From the NCBI RefSeq assembly GCF_003194585.1, contig NZ_QHKZ01000007.1, positions 124,001 to 188,000 of the forward strand: DNA of 64,000 nucleotides, read 5' to 3'. This stretch comes from Nocardioides daejeonensis (GTDB lineage: Bacteria > Actinomycetota > Actinomycetes > Propionibacteriales > Nocardioidaceae). Positions within the stretch are counted from its first letter, which is position 1; every line of letters starts with the position of its first letter. The notes under the pieces are model-generated. The model had not been told where the DNA came from and did no database searches. It saw nothing but the letters and a program-made list of their open reading frames with translations. Of this stretch, positions 8,842-16,992 are shown piece after piece. The position numbers were made by a program, and so were the translations under genes.

Positions 8842-8860
8842 ACGTCCATCCTGTCCTGCT
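8813..8860. repeat. Inverted repeat enclosing a start codon
   Basis: Two perfect 12-base arms (AGCAGGACAGGA at 8813-8824; its complement at 8849-8860) flank the start codon (8839-8841) of the minus-strand lipoprotein gene. In the transcript the 5' arm includes AGGA about seven bases before the AUG, so the hairpin would hold the ribosome-binding site in the stem and the start codon in a 24-base loop. Whether it folds in vivo is not known. Confidence 0.5.
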
Positions 8861-8968
8861 GTGCGCCGTACGCCCTGAGTACAGGTACCCAGGGGCCTGC
8901 TGACCAAGATCCCTGTCGCGAGCGTCGGGAGGCGCAGGGTGCCCGAGGCGCTTCCAGTCCAGATCAGG

Positions 8969-10447
8969 CTACTCGCGTGGAGGATTCCTGTCGTAATAGG
9001 CAGGAAGTTGGGCGTCGATGTTGATCCAGGTCGCCTTCGGTGAGGTGTACTCCCGCATCGCTTCGAACCCCATCTCACGGCCGTACCCCGATACCCCCAC
9101 GCCTCCGAACGGCGAGCCGGGGTTGACCCGCTTGTAGGAGTTCACCCACACCATGCCGGCCCGCAGATCGCGAGCGACCCTGTGCGCTCGCGACAGGTCT
9201 CTGGTCCAGAGGCCACCACCGAGTCCGTAGGCAACATCGTTCGCGATCCTGAGTGCCTCATCCTCGGTCTTGAACGCGTGCACCACCATGAACGGGCCGA
9301 ACACCTCTTCCTGGGCGGCCCGGCTGTCCGGCACCGTTTCCACGATCGTCGGTTCGACATAGAAGCCGTCGGCGAGCGCCCGGTCCTGCGGGGCATGGCC
9401 GCCGGTCAAGACGGTGCCACCCTCCTCCTCCGTCAACGCTAGGTGGCTCATCACCCGGTCTCGGTGCTGAGAAGAGGTGAGCGGCCCCATCTCCGTGGCG
9501 GGATCCTTGGGGTCACCCAACCGGATCGATCGGGTGAGTGTGATGAGACGTTCCAGGAACTCGTCCTTGACCGCTTCATGAACGATCAGCCGACTAGCCG
9601 CAATGCAGGCCTGGCCCTGATTGTGAAAAATGCCGAAGGCGGTGCCGTTGACGGCTGCGGCCATGTCGGCGTCATCGAACACGATGTTCGCGCCCTTGCC
9701 ACCCAACTCGAGGTGGACCTGCTTCAAGGAATCGGCTGCAGACCGAGCGATGCTCTGACCTACGGCTGTACTGCCCGTGAACGAGATCTTGGCGATCGCT
9801 GGATGATCCACGATCCGTGCCCCGGCAGTTGCTCCGAAGCCAGGCACCATGTTGATAACGCCCGGAGGGAAGCCGACCTCAGCGGCCAGTTCAGCCACTC
9901 GCAGGGCGGAGAGCGGGCTGATCTCGGACGGCTTCATCACCACGCAATTCCCGGCAGCCAGCGCGGGCCCCATCTTCCAGCTGGTGAACATCACCGGAAA
10001 GTTCCATGGAACGATCTGCCCCACCACACCGAGCGGTTCCGGCACGACATAGTCGAGGAAGCCCTGCTCGACCGGAACGACGCTGCCCTGGAACTTGTCG
10101 GCCATACCGCCGAAGTACCGGAACGTCGCGGCTGTCCGGGGCACATCGAGTCCGCGCGTGTCCCGCACCGGATGTCCGGTGTCTCGGGTCTCCAGAAGCG
10201 CGAGAGCGTCCACGTCGTCCTCGATCGCGTCCGCCAACCGGAGCAGCAGCCTGCCCCGGTCGGCTGCCGCCATCCTGCTCCAGGCCGGGAACGCCGATGC
10301 AGCAGCCGCAACCGCTCGGTCGACATCCGCTGCTCGGGCCTCGGCCACGTTGGCGAGCACCGTCCCGTCGTGCGGGTCGATGGTCTCGAAAGTGCCGCCA
10401 TCGGCAGCATCTACAAACTCGCCGCCGATGAAGAGCTTCTGCTGCAT
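8969..10447 (-). CDS. Aldehyde dehydrogenase, probably 4-hydroxymuconic semialdehyde dehydrogenase
   Basis: A 492-residue NAD(P)-dependent aldehyde dehydrogenase of standard length. The catalytic features are present: PWNFPV, the general-base glutamate in LELGGKGANIV and the nucleophilic cysteine in NQGQACIAASR. The family alone does not give the substrate. The assignment comes from position: its ATG follows the stop of the hydroquinone dioxygenase large subunit by one base, the C-D-E gene order of characterised hydroquinone operons, where this enzyme oxidises 4-hydroxymuconic semialdehyde to maleylacetate. The start used (ATG 10445-10447) matches family N-termini (MQQKLFIGGEFVDA); the open frame extends upstream but only as a shadow. 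It is the last gene of the island operon. Confidence 0.85.
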   Translation of the reverse strand: MQQKLFIGGEFVDAADGGTFETIDPHDGTVLANVAEARAADVDRAVAAAASAFPAWSRMAAADRGRLLLRLADAIEDDVDALALLETRDTGHPVRDTRGLDVPRTAATFRYFGGMADKFQGSVVPVEQGFLDYVVPEPLGVVGQIVPWNFPVMFTSWKMGPALAAGNCVVMKPSEISPLSALRVAELAAEVGFPPGVINMVPGFGATAGARIVDHPAIAKISFTGSTAVGQSIARSAADSLKQVHLELGGKGANIVFDDADMAAAVNGTAFGIFHNQGQACIAASRLIVHEAVKDEFLERLITLTRSIRLGDPKDPATEMGPLTSSQHRDRVMSHLALTEEEGGTVLTGGHAPQDRALADGFYVEPTIVETVPDSRAAQEEVFGPFMVVHAFKTEDEALRIANDVAYGLGGGLWTRDLSRAHRVARDLRAGMVWVNSYKRVNPGSPFGGVGVSGYGREMGFEAMREYTSPKATWINIDAQLPAYYDRNPPRE

Positions 10448-10448
10448 C

Positions 10449-11435
10449 TCAGAACTCGATGGGATAGGTCGGGGCCTTGCCGGAGGCGATCGCCTCCGGG
10501 ATCTTTTCCGAGTTGTTCTCCCAAACCAGCAGCATCGATCGCTTCGGGGAGTAGCCCTGGTGCCGGATGTCGGCCGGCATCGCAGAGACGTCACCGGCCC
10601 GCATCGTCACTCTGGCCCGAACGGCACCGGTGTCGCGGTCTTCGACCTCCCAGGTGATCTGGTCGCTGAGTTGGACGAACCACTCCACGCGGTCGTTGCC
10701 ATGGATGATCGGCAGAATGTACTCCTCCGTGGTCGGGCACGCCAGCGAGTCCTTGCAGACGCTGACAACCGACGGGTTCCAGGTGACGTTCGACCGCGAC
10801 AGGTAGGCGAAGAGGCTGAACGCGGCCACCTCGTCCTCGAAACCGGGCTCGACTTCGATCACCGGCTCGCTCTGGTCGACATCAGCGAACATCCGGTTCA
10901 CGGGATAGCCGGAGTCGTCACTGCGAACCTGTTCATCGCCCGGAACCCCGACCATCCGGTCCGCAGCGACCCGCTGACGCGTCACCGCGGCCGTGTTGCT
11001 CCCATTCTTCAGGCCGAACGCGGAGCCGGTCTCGTGAGGCGAAGCAAACGGATCGAACGACTCATTGGTCCAGTCGTCCAAGATCGCTTCGAACGTCGCG
11101 CGGATCCTTGGGGTCTCCATGTTCTCGCTGTAGTCGAGTTCGGCCTTGCGGTAGGACTCGTTGAAACGGCCGGCGAAGATGTCGACCGTGCCGTAGTGGT
11201 TCAAGGTTCCGAAGACACCGTCGAAGTTGACGATGCCGTAGAAGAAGTCCCAGGCGACATCGCGTTGGAGTGCGCGCAGGAATGAGTCCGCGCTCATCAT
11301 GTGTTCGCCGGTTGGCCAGCCGATGTAGACGAAGAACTCGTCCCGCTTGAAGGTGAACTCGCCGAGCGCGAACTCGCGATAGCCGTCGGCATTGGCTTCC
11401 TCGGACTGGTGAACGTTGTCAATCTGAATGGTCAT
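10449..11435 (-). CDS. hapD: Hydroquinone 1,2-dioxygenase, large (catalytic) subunit
   Basis: A 328-residue protein matching the large subunit of two-component Fe(II) hydroquinone dioxygenases (HapD/PnpD type), which cleave hydroquinone to 4-hydroxymuconic semialdehyde. The key evidence is the metal site: His245, Asn247 and Glu251 in IIHGNDRVEWF and His292 in DIRHQGYSP. Their spacing (0, +2, +6, +47) equals that of the PnpD iron ligands as I recall them (His256, Asn258, Glu262, His303), a constant offset of eleven. Length and the paired small-subunit gene 27 bases upstream agree. An AAAGGA ribosome-binding site precedes ATG 11435. Downstream, one base separates it from the aldehyde dehydrogenase that would take its product. 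Confidence 0.85.
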   Translation of the reverse strand: MTIQIDNVHQSEEANADGYREFALGEFTFKRDEFFVYIGWPTGEHMMSADSFLRALQRDVAWDFFYGIVNFDGVFGTLNHYGTVDIFAGRFNESYRKAELDYSENMETPRIRATFEAILDDWTNESFDPFASPHETGSAFGLKNGSNTAAVTRQRVAADRMVGVPGDEQVRSDDSGYPVNRMFADVDQSEPVIEVEPGFEDEVAAFSLFAYLSRSNVTWNPSVVSVCKDSLACPTTEEYILPIIHGNDRVEWFVQLSDQITWEVEDRDTGAVRARVTMRAGDVSAMPADIRHQGYSPKRSMLLVWENNSEKIPEAIASGKAPTYPIEF

Positions 11436-11462
11436 CGAAGGTCCTTTCTCTATGACGGCGGG

Positions 11463-12011
11463 TCAAACGGTCTGGCAGATGTCAGCCCAGCGGTACTGCG
11501 TGAGGGCGCCGCCGATGGTCTGGATGAGCAGCACTCCCGCGGCGCCTTGCTTGACGAACCGGTAGGCAGCGCCCTTCGGGAGGAGCGCCTGGTGACCACG
11601 CTTGAGGTGAATGCGGCCCATCGGACGCCCGACAGGCTCCGTGTGGAGAAGTACGGCCCCCTCCGATCCCTCGGGAGCGACGGGCGAGTCAGGCTTCACC
11701 AGCTCCACCAGCACCTCGGCGTCGCCGTCGTCCATGCAGATGGCGAACTCGTCGTGAGCCGCGGCATACCAGGGTGAGGTGCCCTCTGCCCGGATGGTCT
11801 CCAGGACGTACTCCCAGTTCTTGGCGACCGCGACCCGATCCCACGCGATTGCCTTCGACGCTACGTCGAAGATGTTGGAGAACGCGTAGTGGCGGGCGTC
11901 ATCGGCGATCAGTTCGACTCCGCCCTTCTGGTGATCGGCCAGCGAACCGAAAACCGTGGTGTAGTTCGCACGCTGCACAGCCCCGCCCTGGGCTTTCCTC
12001 GTCGTTGTCAT
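11463..12011 (-). CDS. hapC: Hydroquinone 1,2-dioxygenase, small subunit
   Basis: A 182-residue cupin-like protein directly upstream of the large-subunit gene, the order and size expected for the small subunit of HapCD/PnpCD-type hydroquinone dioxygenase. Cupin-style strands are visible: WYAAAHDEFAICMDDGDAEVLVELVK, MGRIHLKRGHQALLPKGAAYRF and AGVLLIQTIGG. The subunit is needed for the complex, but the iron is held by the large subunit. The start is ATG 12009-12011 with a GAGGAG ribosome-binding site seven bases before it. The 94 bases between it and the preceding gene are the longest gap in this part of the operon and could hold an internal promoter; no convincing hexamers were seen. Confidence 0.75.
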   Translation of the reverse strand: MTTTRKAQGGAVQRANYTTVFGSLADHQKGGVELIADDARHYAFSNIFDVASKAIAWDRVAVAKNWEYVLETIRAEGTSPWYAAAHDEFAICMDDGDAEVLVELVKPDSPVAPEGSEGAVLLHTEPVGRPMGRIHLKRGHQALLPKGAAYRFVKQGAAGVLLIQTIGGALTQYRWADICQTV

Positions 12012-12105
12012 CGGTCCACTCCTCGTTGCTGATGCGCTCGTCTGCGCTGGTTCCCAGCGCTGTTGTGCACTCATCGTTGAGGTCTGCGCAGTCGGGCGCT
12101 ATGAA

Positions 12106-12732
12106 TCAGCCGCCTGATGGCGGAATTGAGAAGTCCGTGCCGTAGAAGACGGTCCGTGGCGGCGCGACCGAGGCCTGAGGCGGAAGGGTGAGGAGTTGCG
12201 GCGTGGCGCCGACCACCAACGCCTTCACCTGAGCGAGAACATCGGCGACGTCCCGGGAGAGCGGCAGGTCGAGTACCAATCCCTCCGCTCCGGCCCGGGC
12301 CAGGGCCAGCACCTGCTCCTGGGCATGCTCGAAAGTGCCGAAGATGCCTACGTCGCGTGGATGGCGCAGCTCGAAACGAGGTTCGAGCTCCGCCCGTGCG
12401 ACGGCTTCACTCATGGTGCGCCCGATAGAGAGCGGCACCGCCACCAGAAGTGGTCCCGTACGAGCGGAACCGTCCAAGGCGCGACGTACTATCGCCACCT
12501 GGGTGGGGTCGTTGACACGCACGACACCGCAGGCCCCGGCCGGTAACGGAGGGAGGACCTGCGCCGGCCGAGCAGCCTCCGCCAGCCGCGCCGCGGGTGT
12601 CGCGGCGGCCCCCTCCGGCAGGTGGACGCCGGTGAATCCAAGCCGACCTGCCATTCTGGCGATCTCCGTGGATGCATCGGCATCGAGCGTTGGCGGCAGA
12701 GTGATCGCCAGGGTCAACAACTGCTCTTTCAC
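12106..12732 (-). CDS. Shortened luciferase-like (LLM/F420-type) TIM-barrel protein
   Basis: A 208-residue protein not assigned to a known enzyme. The N-terminus (LLTLAITLPP...EIARMAGRLGFTGVHLPEG) resembles the first strand and helix of luciferase-like flavin/F420 monooxygenases, and GIFGTFEHAQEQVLALARAGAEGLVLDLP resembles their last barrel segment. The middle of the barrel is largely missing (full family members are about 300 residues or more). It has a GTG start with a GGAGGGA ribosome-binding site, an intact frame and normal codon use, so it does not look like a decayed gene. It lies 12 bases after the VWA gene and before the hydroquinone dioxygenase genes. Catalysis is doubtful; a binding or accessory role is possible. 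Confidence 0.6.
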   Translation of the reverse strand: MKEQLLTLAITLPPTLDADASTEIARMAGRLGFTGVHLPEGAAATPAARLAEAARPAQVLPPLPAGACGVVRVNDPTQVAIVRRALDGSARTGPLLVAVPLSIGRTMSEAVARAELEPRFELRHPRDVGIFGTFEHAQEQVLALARAGAEGLVLDLPLSRDVADVLAQVKALVVGATPQLLTLPPQASVAPPRTVFYGTDFSIPPSGG

Positions 12733-12744
12733 AGGTCCCTCCGG

Positions 12745-14106
12745 TCAGAAGATCTGGGTGACGGCGGTCGCCAGCTGACGAATGGTGGCCACCGCGAACG
12801 CGTCGGTGCATTGCGCGGCGTACTCCGACGCGCGAGAGTCGAGGGTGTCCCACTCCGTTCGGGGCTCTGGGTTGAGCCAGTAGAGCCGCCGGGCTCGATA
12901 TCGAAGTTCCGCCACCATCGCCGTCGCTGGCGCATGTTCGTGTGATCGAGCGTCGCCGGCAATGATCACGGTCGTCCGCGCAGACACGACAGAGCCCCAA
13001 TCCTTCAGGAAGGTGGTCAACGCGCGCGCGTAGTCGCTGCGCCCGTCCTGCGCGATCAGGCCTCGTCGCGTCAGGAGATGGTGCGGGTCGATCACGCCCG
13101 GACCGGCCGCGAGCAGCCCCGTGATCTCGACGATGCCGTCGATGAAGGCGAACGAACGGAGGTGTCGGAACTCCTCCTGGAACGCGTTCAGGAGAGTCAG
13201 GGTGAAGGGCGCAAACTGGGCTGTCGAACCGGAGACGTCGCACAGGACGAGCACGTCGGGTCTGCTCGGCCGCCGCTGGTGAAGAGCCGGCCGGACCGGG
13301 ACTCCGCCCGTGCTCATCGACGCACGGATCGTCTTGCGCATGTCGAGTCCCGAACCACCGGACCGATGCTGCGCACCCAGGCGGGTCGCCAGACGGCGCG
13401 CCAAGGGACGGATCGTCGCACGCATGGCGGCAAGCTCGTCGGCACCAGCTCGAAGCAACGCGCGGTCCTCCGGGTCCTCCCACTGCTGAGCGTGAACACC
13501 TTCGCCGTCACGCAACCGTCCGGACAGCAGGTCGGTAAGTCGTCGGCTCAACTGCTCCATGGCGACTCGAGCTTCGGCGGCGGTCGTGCCGTCGGTCTCC
13601 TCCCCCGCCTCCAGATATCGGCGGTAGAGGTCAGGGACGCTCATCCGGCGAAGCACCCGTTGTGTGTGGTGGCCGGCCGAACGTCCGTCGTCGCCGTTGG
13701 CGCTGAACCGCTGGATCACGACATCGAGGGCGTCATCCAGAGCGGCTCCGTCGCCCTCCCGCAACGCGTGCGCAACCGAGTCAAGCAGTGCATCTCTACC
13801 CGGTTCTGGAGCGGGGTCCATACCCCTGCCGCCGGAATCCGAAGGCACGTCGGAGCGAGCTCGAACGAACACCGCCTCGAACGCACGTTGGAACAGCACT
13901 TCATGGGAAGAGTCCTTGACCAAGCTCGCCCGGAGGGCTGCCCGTACCGCAGGACGCGAAGCAAGTTCGATGTGGACAAGCGAGCTGACGGCGTCGAGCA
14001 CCTCGCTGGTCGAGACCGGAACACCACCGGCCCGCAGGCGCACGACAAGGGCGACGACCAAGCGCACCCCGACGTCTGTGTCTGCGCTGATGCCAGGAGG
14101 GGTCAC
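12745..14106 (-). CDS. CoxE-like VWA-domain protein
   Basis: A 453-residue protein of the CoxE/VWA type that partners MoxR ATPases. The N-terminal half is helical and charged. The von Willebrand A domain begins near residue 283, with the MIDAS metal motif D290-x-S292-x-S294 in VLCDVSGSTAQF, further elements around GRSDYARAL, and IIAGDARSHEHAPA. Its GTG start overlaps the MoxR stop by four bases (GTGA), so the two are translationally coupled and probably form a complex. In known pairs (CbbO, NorD, CoxE) the VWA partner recruits the ATPase to a client enzyme. Here the surrounding clients are two aromatic ring-cleavage dioxygenases; that link is inference from position. Confidence 0.85.
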   Translation of the reverse strand: MTPPGISADTDVGVRLVVALVVRLRAGGVPVSTSEVLDAVSSLVHIELASRPAVRAALRASLVKDSSHEVLFQRAFEAVFVRARSDVPSDSGGRGMDPAPEPGRDALLDSVAHALREGDGAALDDALDVVIQRFSANGDDGRSAGHHTQRVLRRMSVPDLYRRYLEAGEETDGTTAAEARVAMEQLSRRLTDLLSGRLRDGEGVHAQQWEDPEDRALLRAGADELAAMRATIRPLARRLATRLGAQHRSGGSGLDMRKTIRASMSTGGVPVRPALHQRRPSRPDVLVLCDVSGSTAQFAPFTLTLLNAFQEEFRHLRSFAFIDGIVEITGLLAAGPGVIDPHHLLTRRGLIAQDGRSDYARALTTFLKDWGSVVSARTTVIIAGDARSHEHAPATAMVAELRYRARRLYWLNPEPRTEWDTLDSRASEYAAQCTDAFAVATIRQLATAVTQIF

Positions 14107-15008
14107 CGTGGCCCCGAAGGGGCCAGCGCAACGCCACGCAGTTGCTCGCGAACCTTGACCTTGTCGGTGTCGTTCTTCAGCACGACGCCGAGGGTCTGGT
14201 TCGCAACCACCGTGCCGAGCTCCGAGCCACCGAGCTTCCCCACAGCGCGAGCCCAGTCGATCGTCTCAGCGACACTAGGCGGCTTGCGCAGGTCAAGCGC
14301 ACGCATCCCGCGCACCGCCTTCACGATCTGATCAGTCAGCGCTTCCGAAGCCTCGGGAACGCGGCTGCGCACGATGGCTCGCTCTCGAGCGGCGTTGGGG
14401 TAGTGAACCTGCGAGTGGAGGCAGCGGCGCTTCAAGGCTTCGGACAACTCGCGCGTAGCGTTCGAGGTGAGTACGACGAAAGGCCGCCTCGTCGCCCTTA
14501 TGGTGCCGAGCTCGGGGATCGTCACCTGGAAGTCGCTCAGCAACTCCAACAGCAAGCCCTCGACCTCGACGTCGGCCTTGTCGGTCTCGTCGATGAGCAG
14601 CACCACCGGATCCGGGCTCCGTATCGCCGCAAGCAGGGGGCGTTCCAGCAGGAACTCCTCGCTGAAGATGTCCTCGTGTACTGCGTCCCATGTCTCGTCC
14701 AGTCGACCTGGGTCAGGTCGCGCCTGGGTGGCCTGGATGCGTAGCAGTTGCTTGCGATAGTTCCACTCGTAGAGAGCCCGCGCCTCATCGAGACCCTCGT
14801 AGCACTGAAGCCGGACCAGCGTCGCGCCGGTGCTCGCCGCGACCGCTTTGGCAAGTTCGGTCTTTCCCGTCCCCGCCGAGCCTTCTAGCAGGAGCGGCTT
14901 GCCCATGGCGTCGGCGAGGAACACCACCGTCGCCAACTCGTCATCGACGAGGTAGCCGGTGCTTGCCAACCGGGTGCGGGCATCGTCGACGGACGTGAAC
15001 AGTGACAT
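14103..15008 (-). CDS. MoxR-family AAA+ ATPase (CoxD-like)
   Basis: A 301-residue MoxR-type AAA+ ATPase. Walker A is GSAGTGKT (43-50), Walker B is VVLLIDETDK, sensor 1 is in VLTSNATRELSEALKRRC with the arginine finger region following, and the MoxR-typical CYEGLDEARALYEWNYRKQL lies between. The whole protein is the ATPase core with its lid, no extra domains. It starts at ATG 15008, six bases after the hydroxyquinol dioxygenase stop, and its own stop overlaps the VWA gene. MoxR proteins form hexameric rings that, with a VWA partner, remodel or load cofactors into specific enzymes. In this operon the likely clients are the neighbouring iron dioxygenases, which is not a previously described pairing to my knowledge. 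Confidence 0.9.
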   Translation of the reverse strand: MSLFTSVDDARTRLASTGYLVDDELATVVFLADAMGKPLLLEGSAGTGKTELAKAVAASTGATLVRLQCYEGLDEARALYEWNYRKQLLRIQATQARPDPGRLDETWDAVHEDIFSEEFLLERPLLAAIRSPDPVVLLIDETDKADVEVEGLLLELLSDFQVTIPELGTIRATRRPFVVLTSNATRELSEALKRRCLHSQVHYPNAARERAIVRSRVPEASEALTDQIVKAVRGMRALDLRKPPSVAETIDWARAVGKLGGSELGTVVANQTLGVVLKNDTDKVKVREQLRGVALAPSGPR

Positions 15009-15014
15009 GACGGA

Positions 15015-15908
15015 TCACACTCCTGCCGGGCCGAGGACGATGTCGAACCGAACCTTCGACCAGGAACCCTCGACGACCGTTCCGTCGGGAGCCGCCGCTC
15101 CCGCCTGGTGTCGCTCGAAGTCTCGGACCAGGGAGCTCTTGACCCCGAACACGGTGTCAGAGGCGAGTAGCTCGTCACCGCGCACGAAGATGTGTGTGAC
15201 GAGGGTTCGGCAGCCCTGCGCAGTCACCATGAAGTGCAGGTGCGCGGCGCGCATCGGAGAACGGCCGGTTGCCTGCAGCATCCGTCCGACAGGGCCGTCG
15301 GACGGGATCGGGTAGGGCGTCGGAGTGATGGCCCAGAGTCTGTACCGCCCGTGCTCGTCACTGAACAGGTGACCGCGAGCAGCGGTCCGCTGGTCGTCGT
15401 ACTGCAGGTCGTAGAGGCCGTCACCATCGGCTTCCCACACCTCGATCCGGGCGTTCGGCACCGGCACTCCGTCGGTGTCGGTGACCACCCCTTCCACCCA
15501 GCAAGGCTCGCCGGCTGCACCTGAGCCGATGTTTCCGCCCTGACCCACGAACGGTGAACCCTCGACGAAGAAGGGGCCGAACACGGTCGCCTCCGTCGCA
15601 TCGCCCACCGCTTCGTTGTTGACGCCGATGGTCTGCATGGATGCGCCCAGCACATCGGAGAGCAGGATGAACTCTTGACGCCGCTCGTCCGTCGCCTGGC
15701 CGACTTCAGTGAGGAACCGGATCCCGGTGGCCCACTCTTCCTCGGTGAGCCTGACGTCGCGAATGAACCCGTGCAGATGAGTGACGAGGTTGACCATCAA
15801 CTGCTTGAGCCTGGGATTCGCGCAGCCGTCGAACGAGCCGATGACCTGTTGAGCCAGTTCGGCTTCGCGAGCTTGTTGTACGGCGTGGATCGACTTCGTT
15901 TCGGTCAT
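15015..15908 (-). CDS. chqB: Hydroxyquinol 1,2-dioxygenase (intradiol, Fe(III))
   Basis: A 297-residue intradiol ring-cleavage dioxygenase. The N-terminal helical dimerisation domain is followed by the catalytic beta-sandwich with all four Fe(III) ligands: Tyr166 (GLYDL), Tyr199 (PTPYPIP), His223 and His225 (AAHLHF). As I recall, the Nocardioides simplex hydroxyquinol dioxygenase uses Tyr164, Tyr197, His221 and His223, a uniform shift of two, and the PYPIPSDGPVGRML stretch fits that subgroup better than catechol enzymes. It would cleave 1,2,4-trihydroxybenzene to maleylacetate (as 3-hydroxy-cis,cis-muconate). Its ATG overlaps the maleylacetate reductase stop (ATGA), coupling source and sink of maleylacetate. 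Confidence 0.92.
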   Translation of the reverse strand: MTETKSIHAVQQAREAELAQQVIGSFDGCANPRLKQLMVNLVTHLHGFIRDVRLTEEEWATGIRFLTEVGQATDERRQEFILLSDVLGASMQTIGVNNEAVGDATEATVFGPFFVEGSPFVGQGGNIGSGAAGEPCWVEGVVTDTDGVPVPNARIEVWEADGDGLYDLQYDDQRTAARGHLFSDEHGRYRLWAITPTPYPIPSDGPVGRMLQATGRSPMRAAHLHFMVTAQGCRTLVTHIFVRGDELLASDTVFGVKSSLVRDFERHQAGAAAPDGTVVEGSWSKVRFDIVLGPAGV

Positions 15909-16960
15909 TGCGGTTCGCTTCCTTCCCAGGCCGCACGCAGCAGGGCGGTGAGATTCTCACTGGTGACAGGAGTGGGGTTCGTGGTGGGCACGACCGGCAG
16001 GATCGCTTGGACGGCGTCCGCGATCTGACTCGCTTTCAGGCCGAAGTCGCGCAGCGCTCCGGGAGCCTTGACCTGGTTCCTGAGGGCCATGAGTCCGGCC
16101 AGCGCGGACTCGGATGCGAAGGAAGCTGCCAAGCGCCGCTCGGCATCGTCGTCACCGGGGGCGTTCAACGCCACGACCTGGGGAAGGACGACAGCGTGGG
16201 TCTGTGCATGGGGGAGGTTGTACATGCCGCCGAGAACATGGCAGATCTTGTGATGGAGCCCGGAGCCAGCCGATGCGAAGGCCGCTGCAGCTAGGTAGGC
16301 GCCGTACAGGGTCTGTTCGCGGCCAGCAAGCCCCGTGGGAGCGTCCGCGACCTGAGGCAGCCCGGTGTTCAAGGCGCGAACTCCCTCGGCAGCAAACGCG
16401 GCGTTGATCGGGTCTGCCTTCGGTGCCCACAGCGAGTCGATGCAATGCGCCAGCGCGTTGAGCCCACTGGCGATCGACATCTCGACCGACAGGCTGAGCG
16501 TGAGGGTGGCGTCGTACACCACAGCGCGGGGCAACACGACCGCGTCCGTTCCGGTCTTCTTCACAGCACCCTGGGTCAGCCCCCACACCGCAGTCGCTTC
16601 ACTGCCGGCGTACGTCGTCGGCACCGCCACTATCGGCAGGCGGGTCGATAGCGCGACCGCCTTCGCAAGCCCGGTGGTGGACCCGCCACCAACGCACACG
16701 AGCGCGTCCGCCTCGGCTGCGAGAGCCGCCTCTCGCGCCTTCTCGGCAACGTGCGTAGGTACATGCATCACAACGTCGTCGTGACGCATGACCACCGGGA
16801 TTCCGGTGGTGACCTGATCGGCGATGCTCGCTTCCGCGGGGGCAGCGAGCACCATCACTCGGCGAGCGCCGAGCCGTTCGACCTCGGATGCGACCCCTGT
16901 CGCTGCCCCACCCGACTCGAACAGCACCCGCTGCGGCAGCGACTCATGGACGAACTGCAT
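15905..16960 (-). CDS. Maleylacetate reductase
   Basis: A 351-residue iron-alcohol-dehydrogenase-fold protein of the maleylacetate reductase group, which reduces maleylacetate to beta-ketoadipate with NAD(P)H. Supporting stretches: the nucleotide-binding GGGSTTGLAKAVAL, the family-typical PIVAVPTTYAGSEAT and VYDATLTLSLSV, and the histidine-rich GLHHKICHVLGGMYNLPHAQTHAVVLP. It is the shared sink for both ring-cleavage branches in the island. The ATG at 16960 (MQFVHESLPQRVLF) is chosen by family N-termini and a GGAGGT-type site before it. It overlaps the hydroxyquinol dioxygenase start and follows an AraC-type regulator by 32 bases. Beta-ketoadipate would be finished by pca thiolase functions not present in this window. 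Confidence 0.92.
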   Translation of the reverse strand: MQFVHESLPQRVLFESGGAATGVASEVERLGARRVMVLAAPAEASIADQVTTGIPVVMRHDDVVMHVPTHVAEKAREAALAAEADALVCVGGGSTTGLAKAVALSTRLPIVAVPTTYAGSEATAVWGLTQGAVKKTGTDAVVLPRAVVYDATLTLSLSVEMSIASGLNALAHCIDSLWAPKADPINAAFAAEGVRALNTGLPQVADAPTGLAGREQTLYGAYLAAAAFASAGSGLHHKICHVLGGMYNLPHAQTHAVVLPQVVALNAPGDDDAERRLAASFASESALAGLMALRNQVKAPGALRDFGLKASQIADAVQAILPVVPTTNPTPVTSENLTALLRAAWEGSEPQ

Positions 16961-16992
16961 GTCGACCTCCTTGGTCTTGATTCGAGTGTGGC

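Noticed and set aside
12106..12732. Frameshifted pseudogene of a luciferase-like monooxygenase
   Set aside because: The frame is intact with a good start signal and tight operon spacing, and missing barrel parts were not found in the neighbouring frames.
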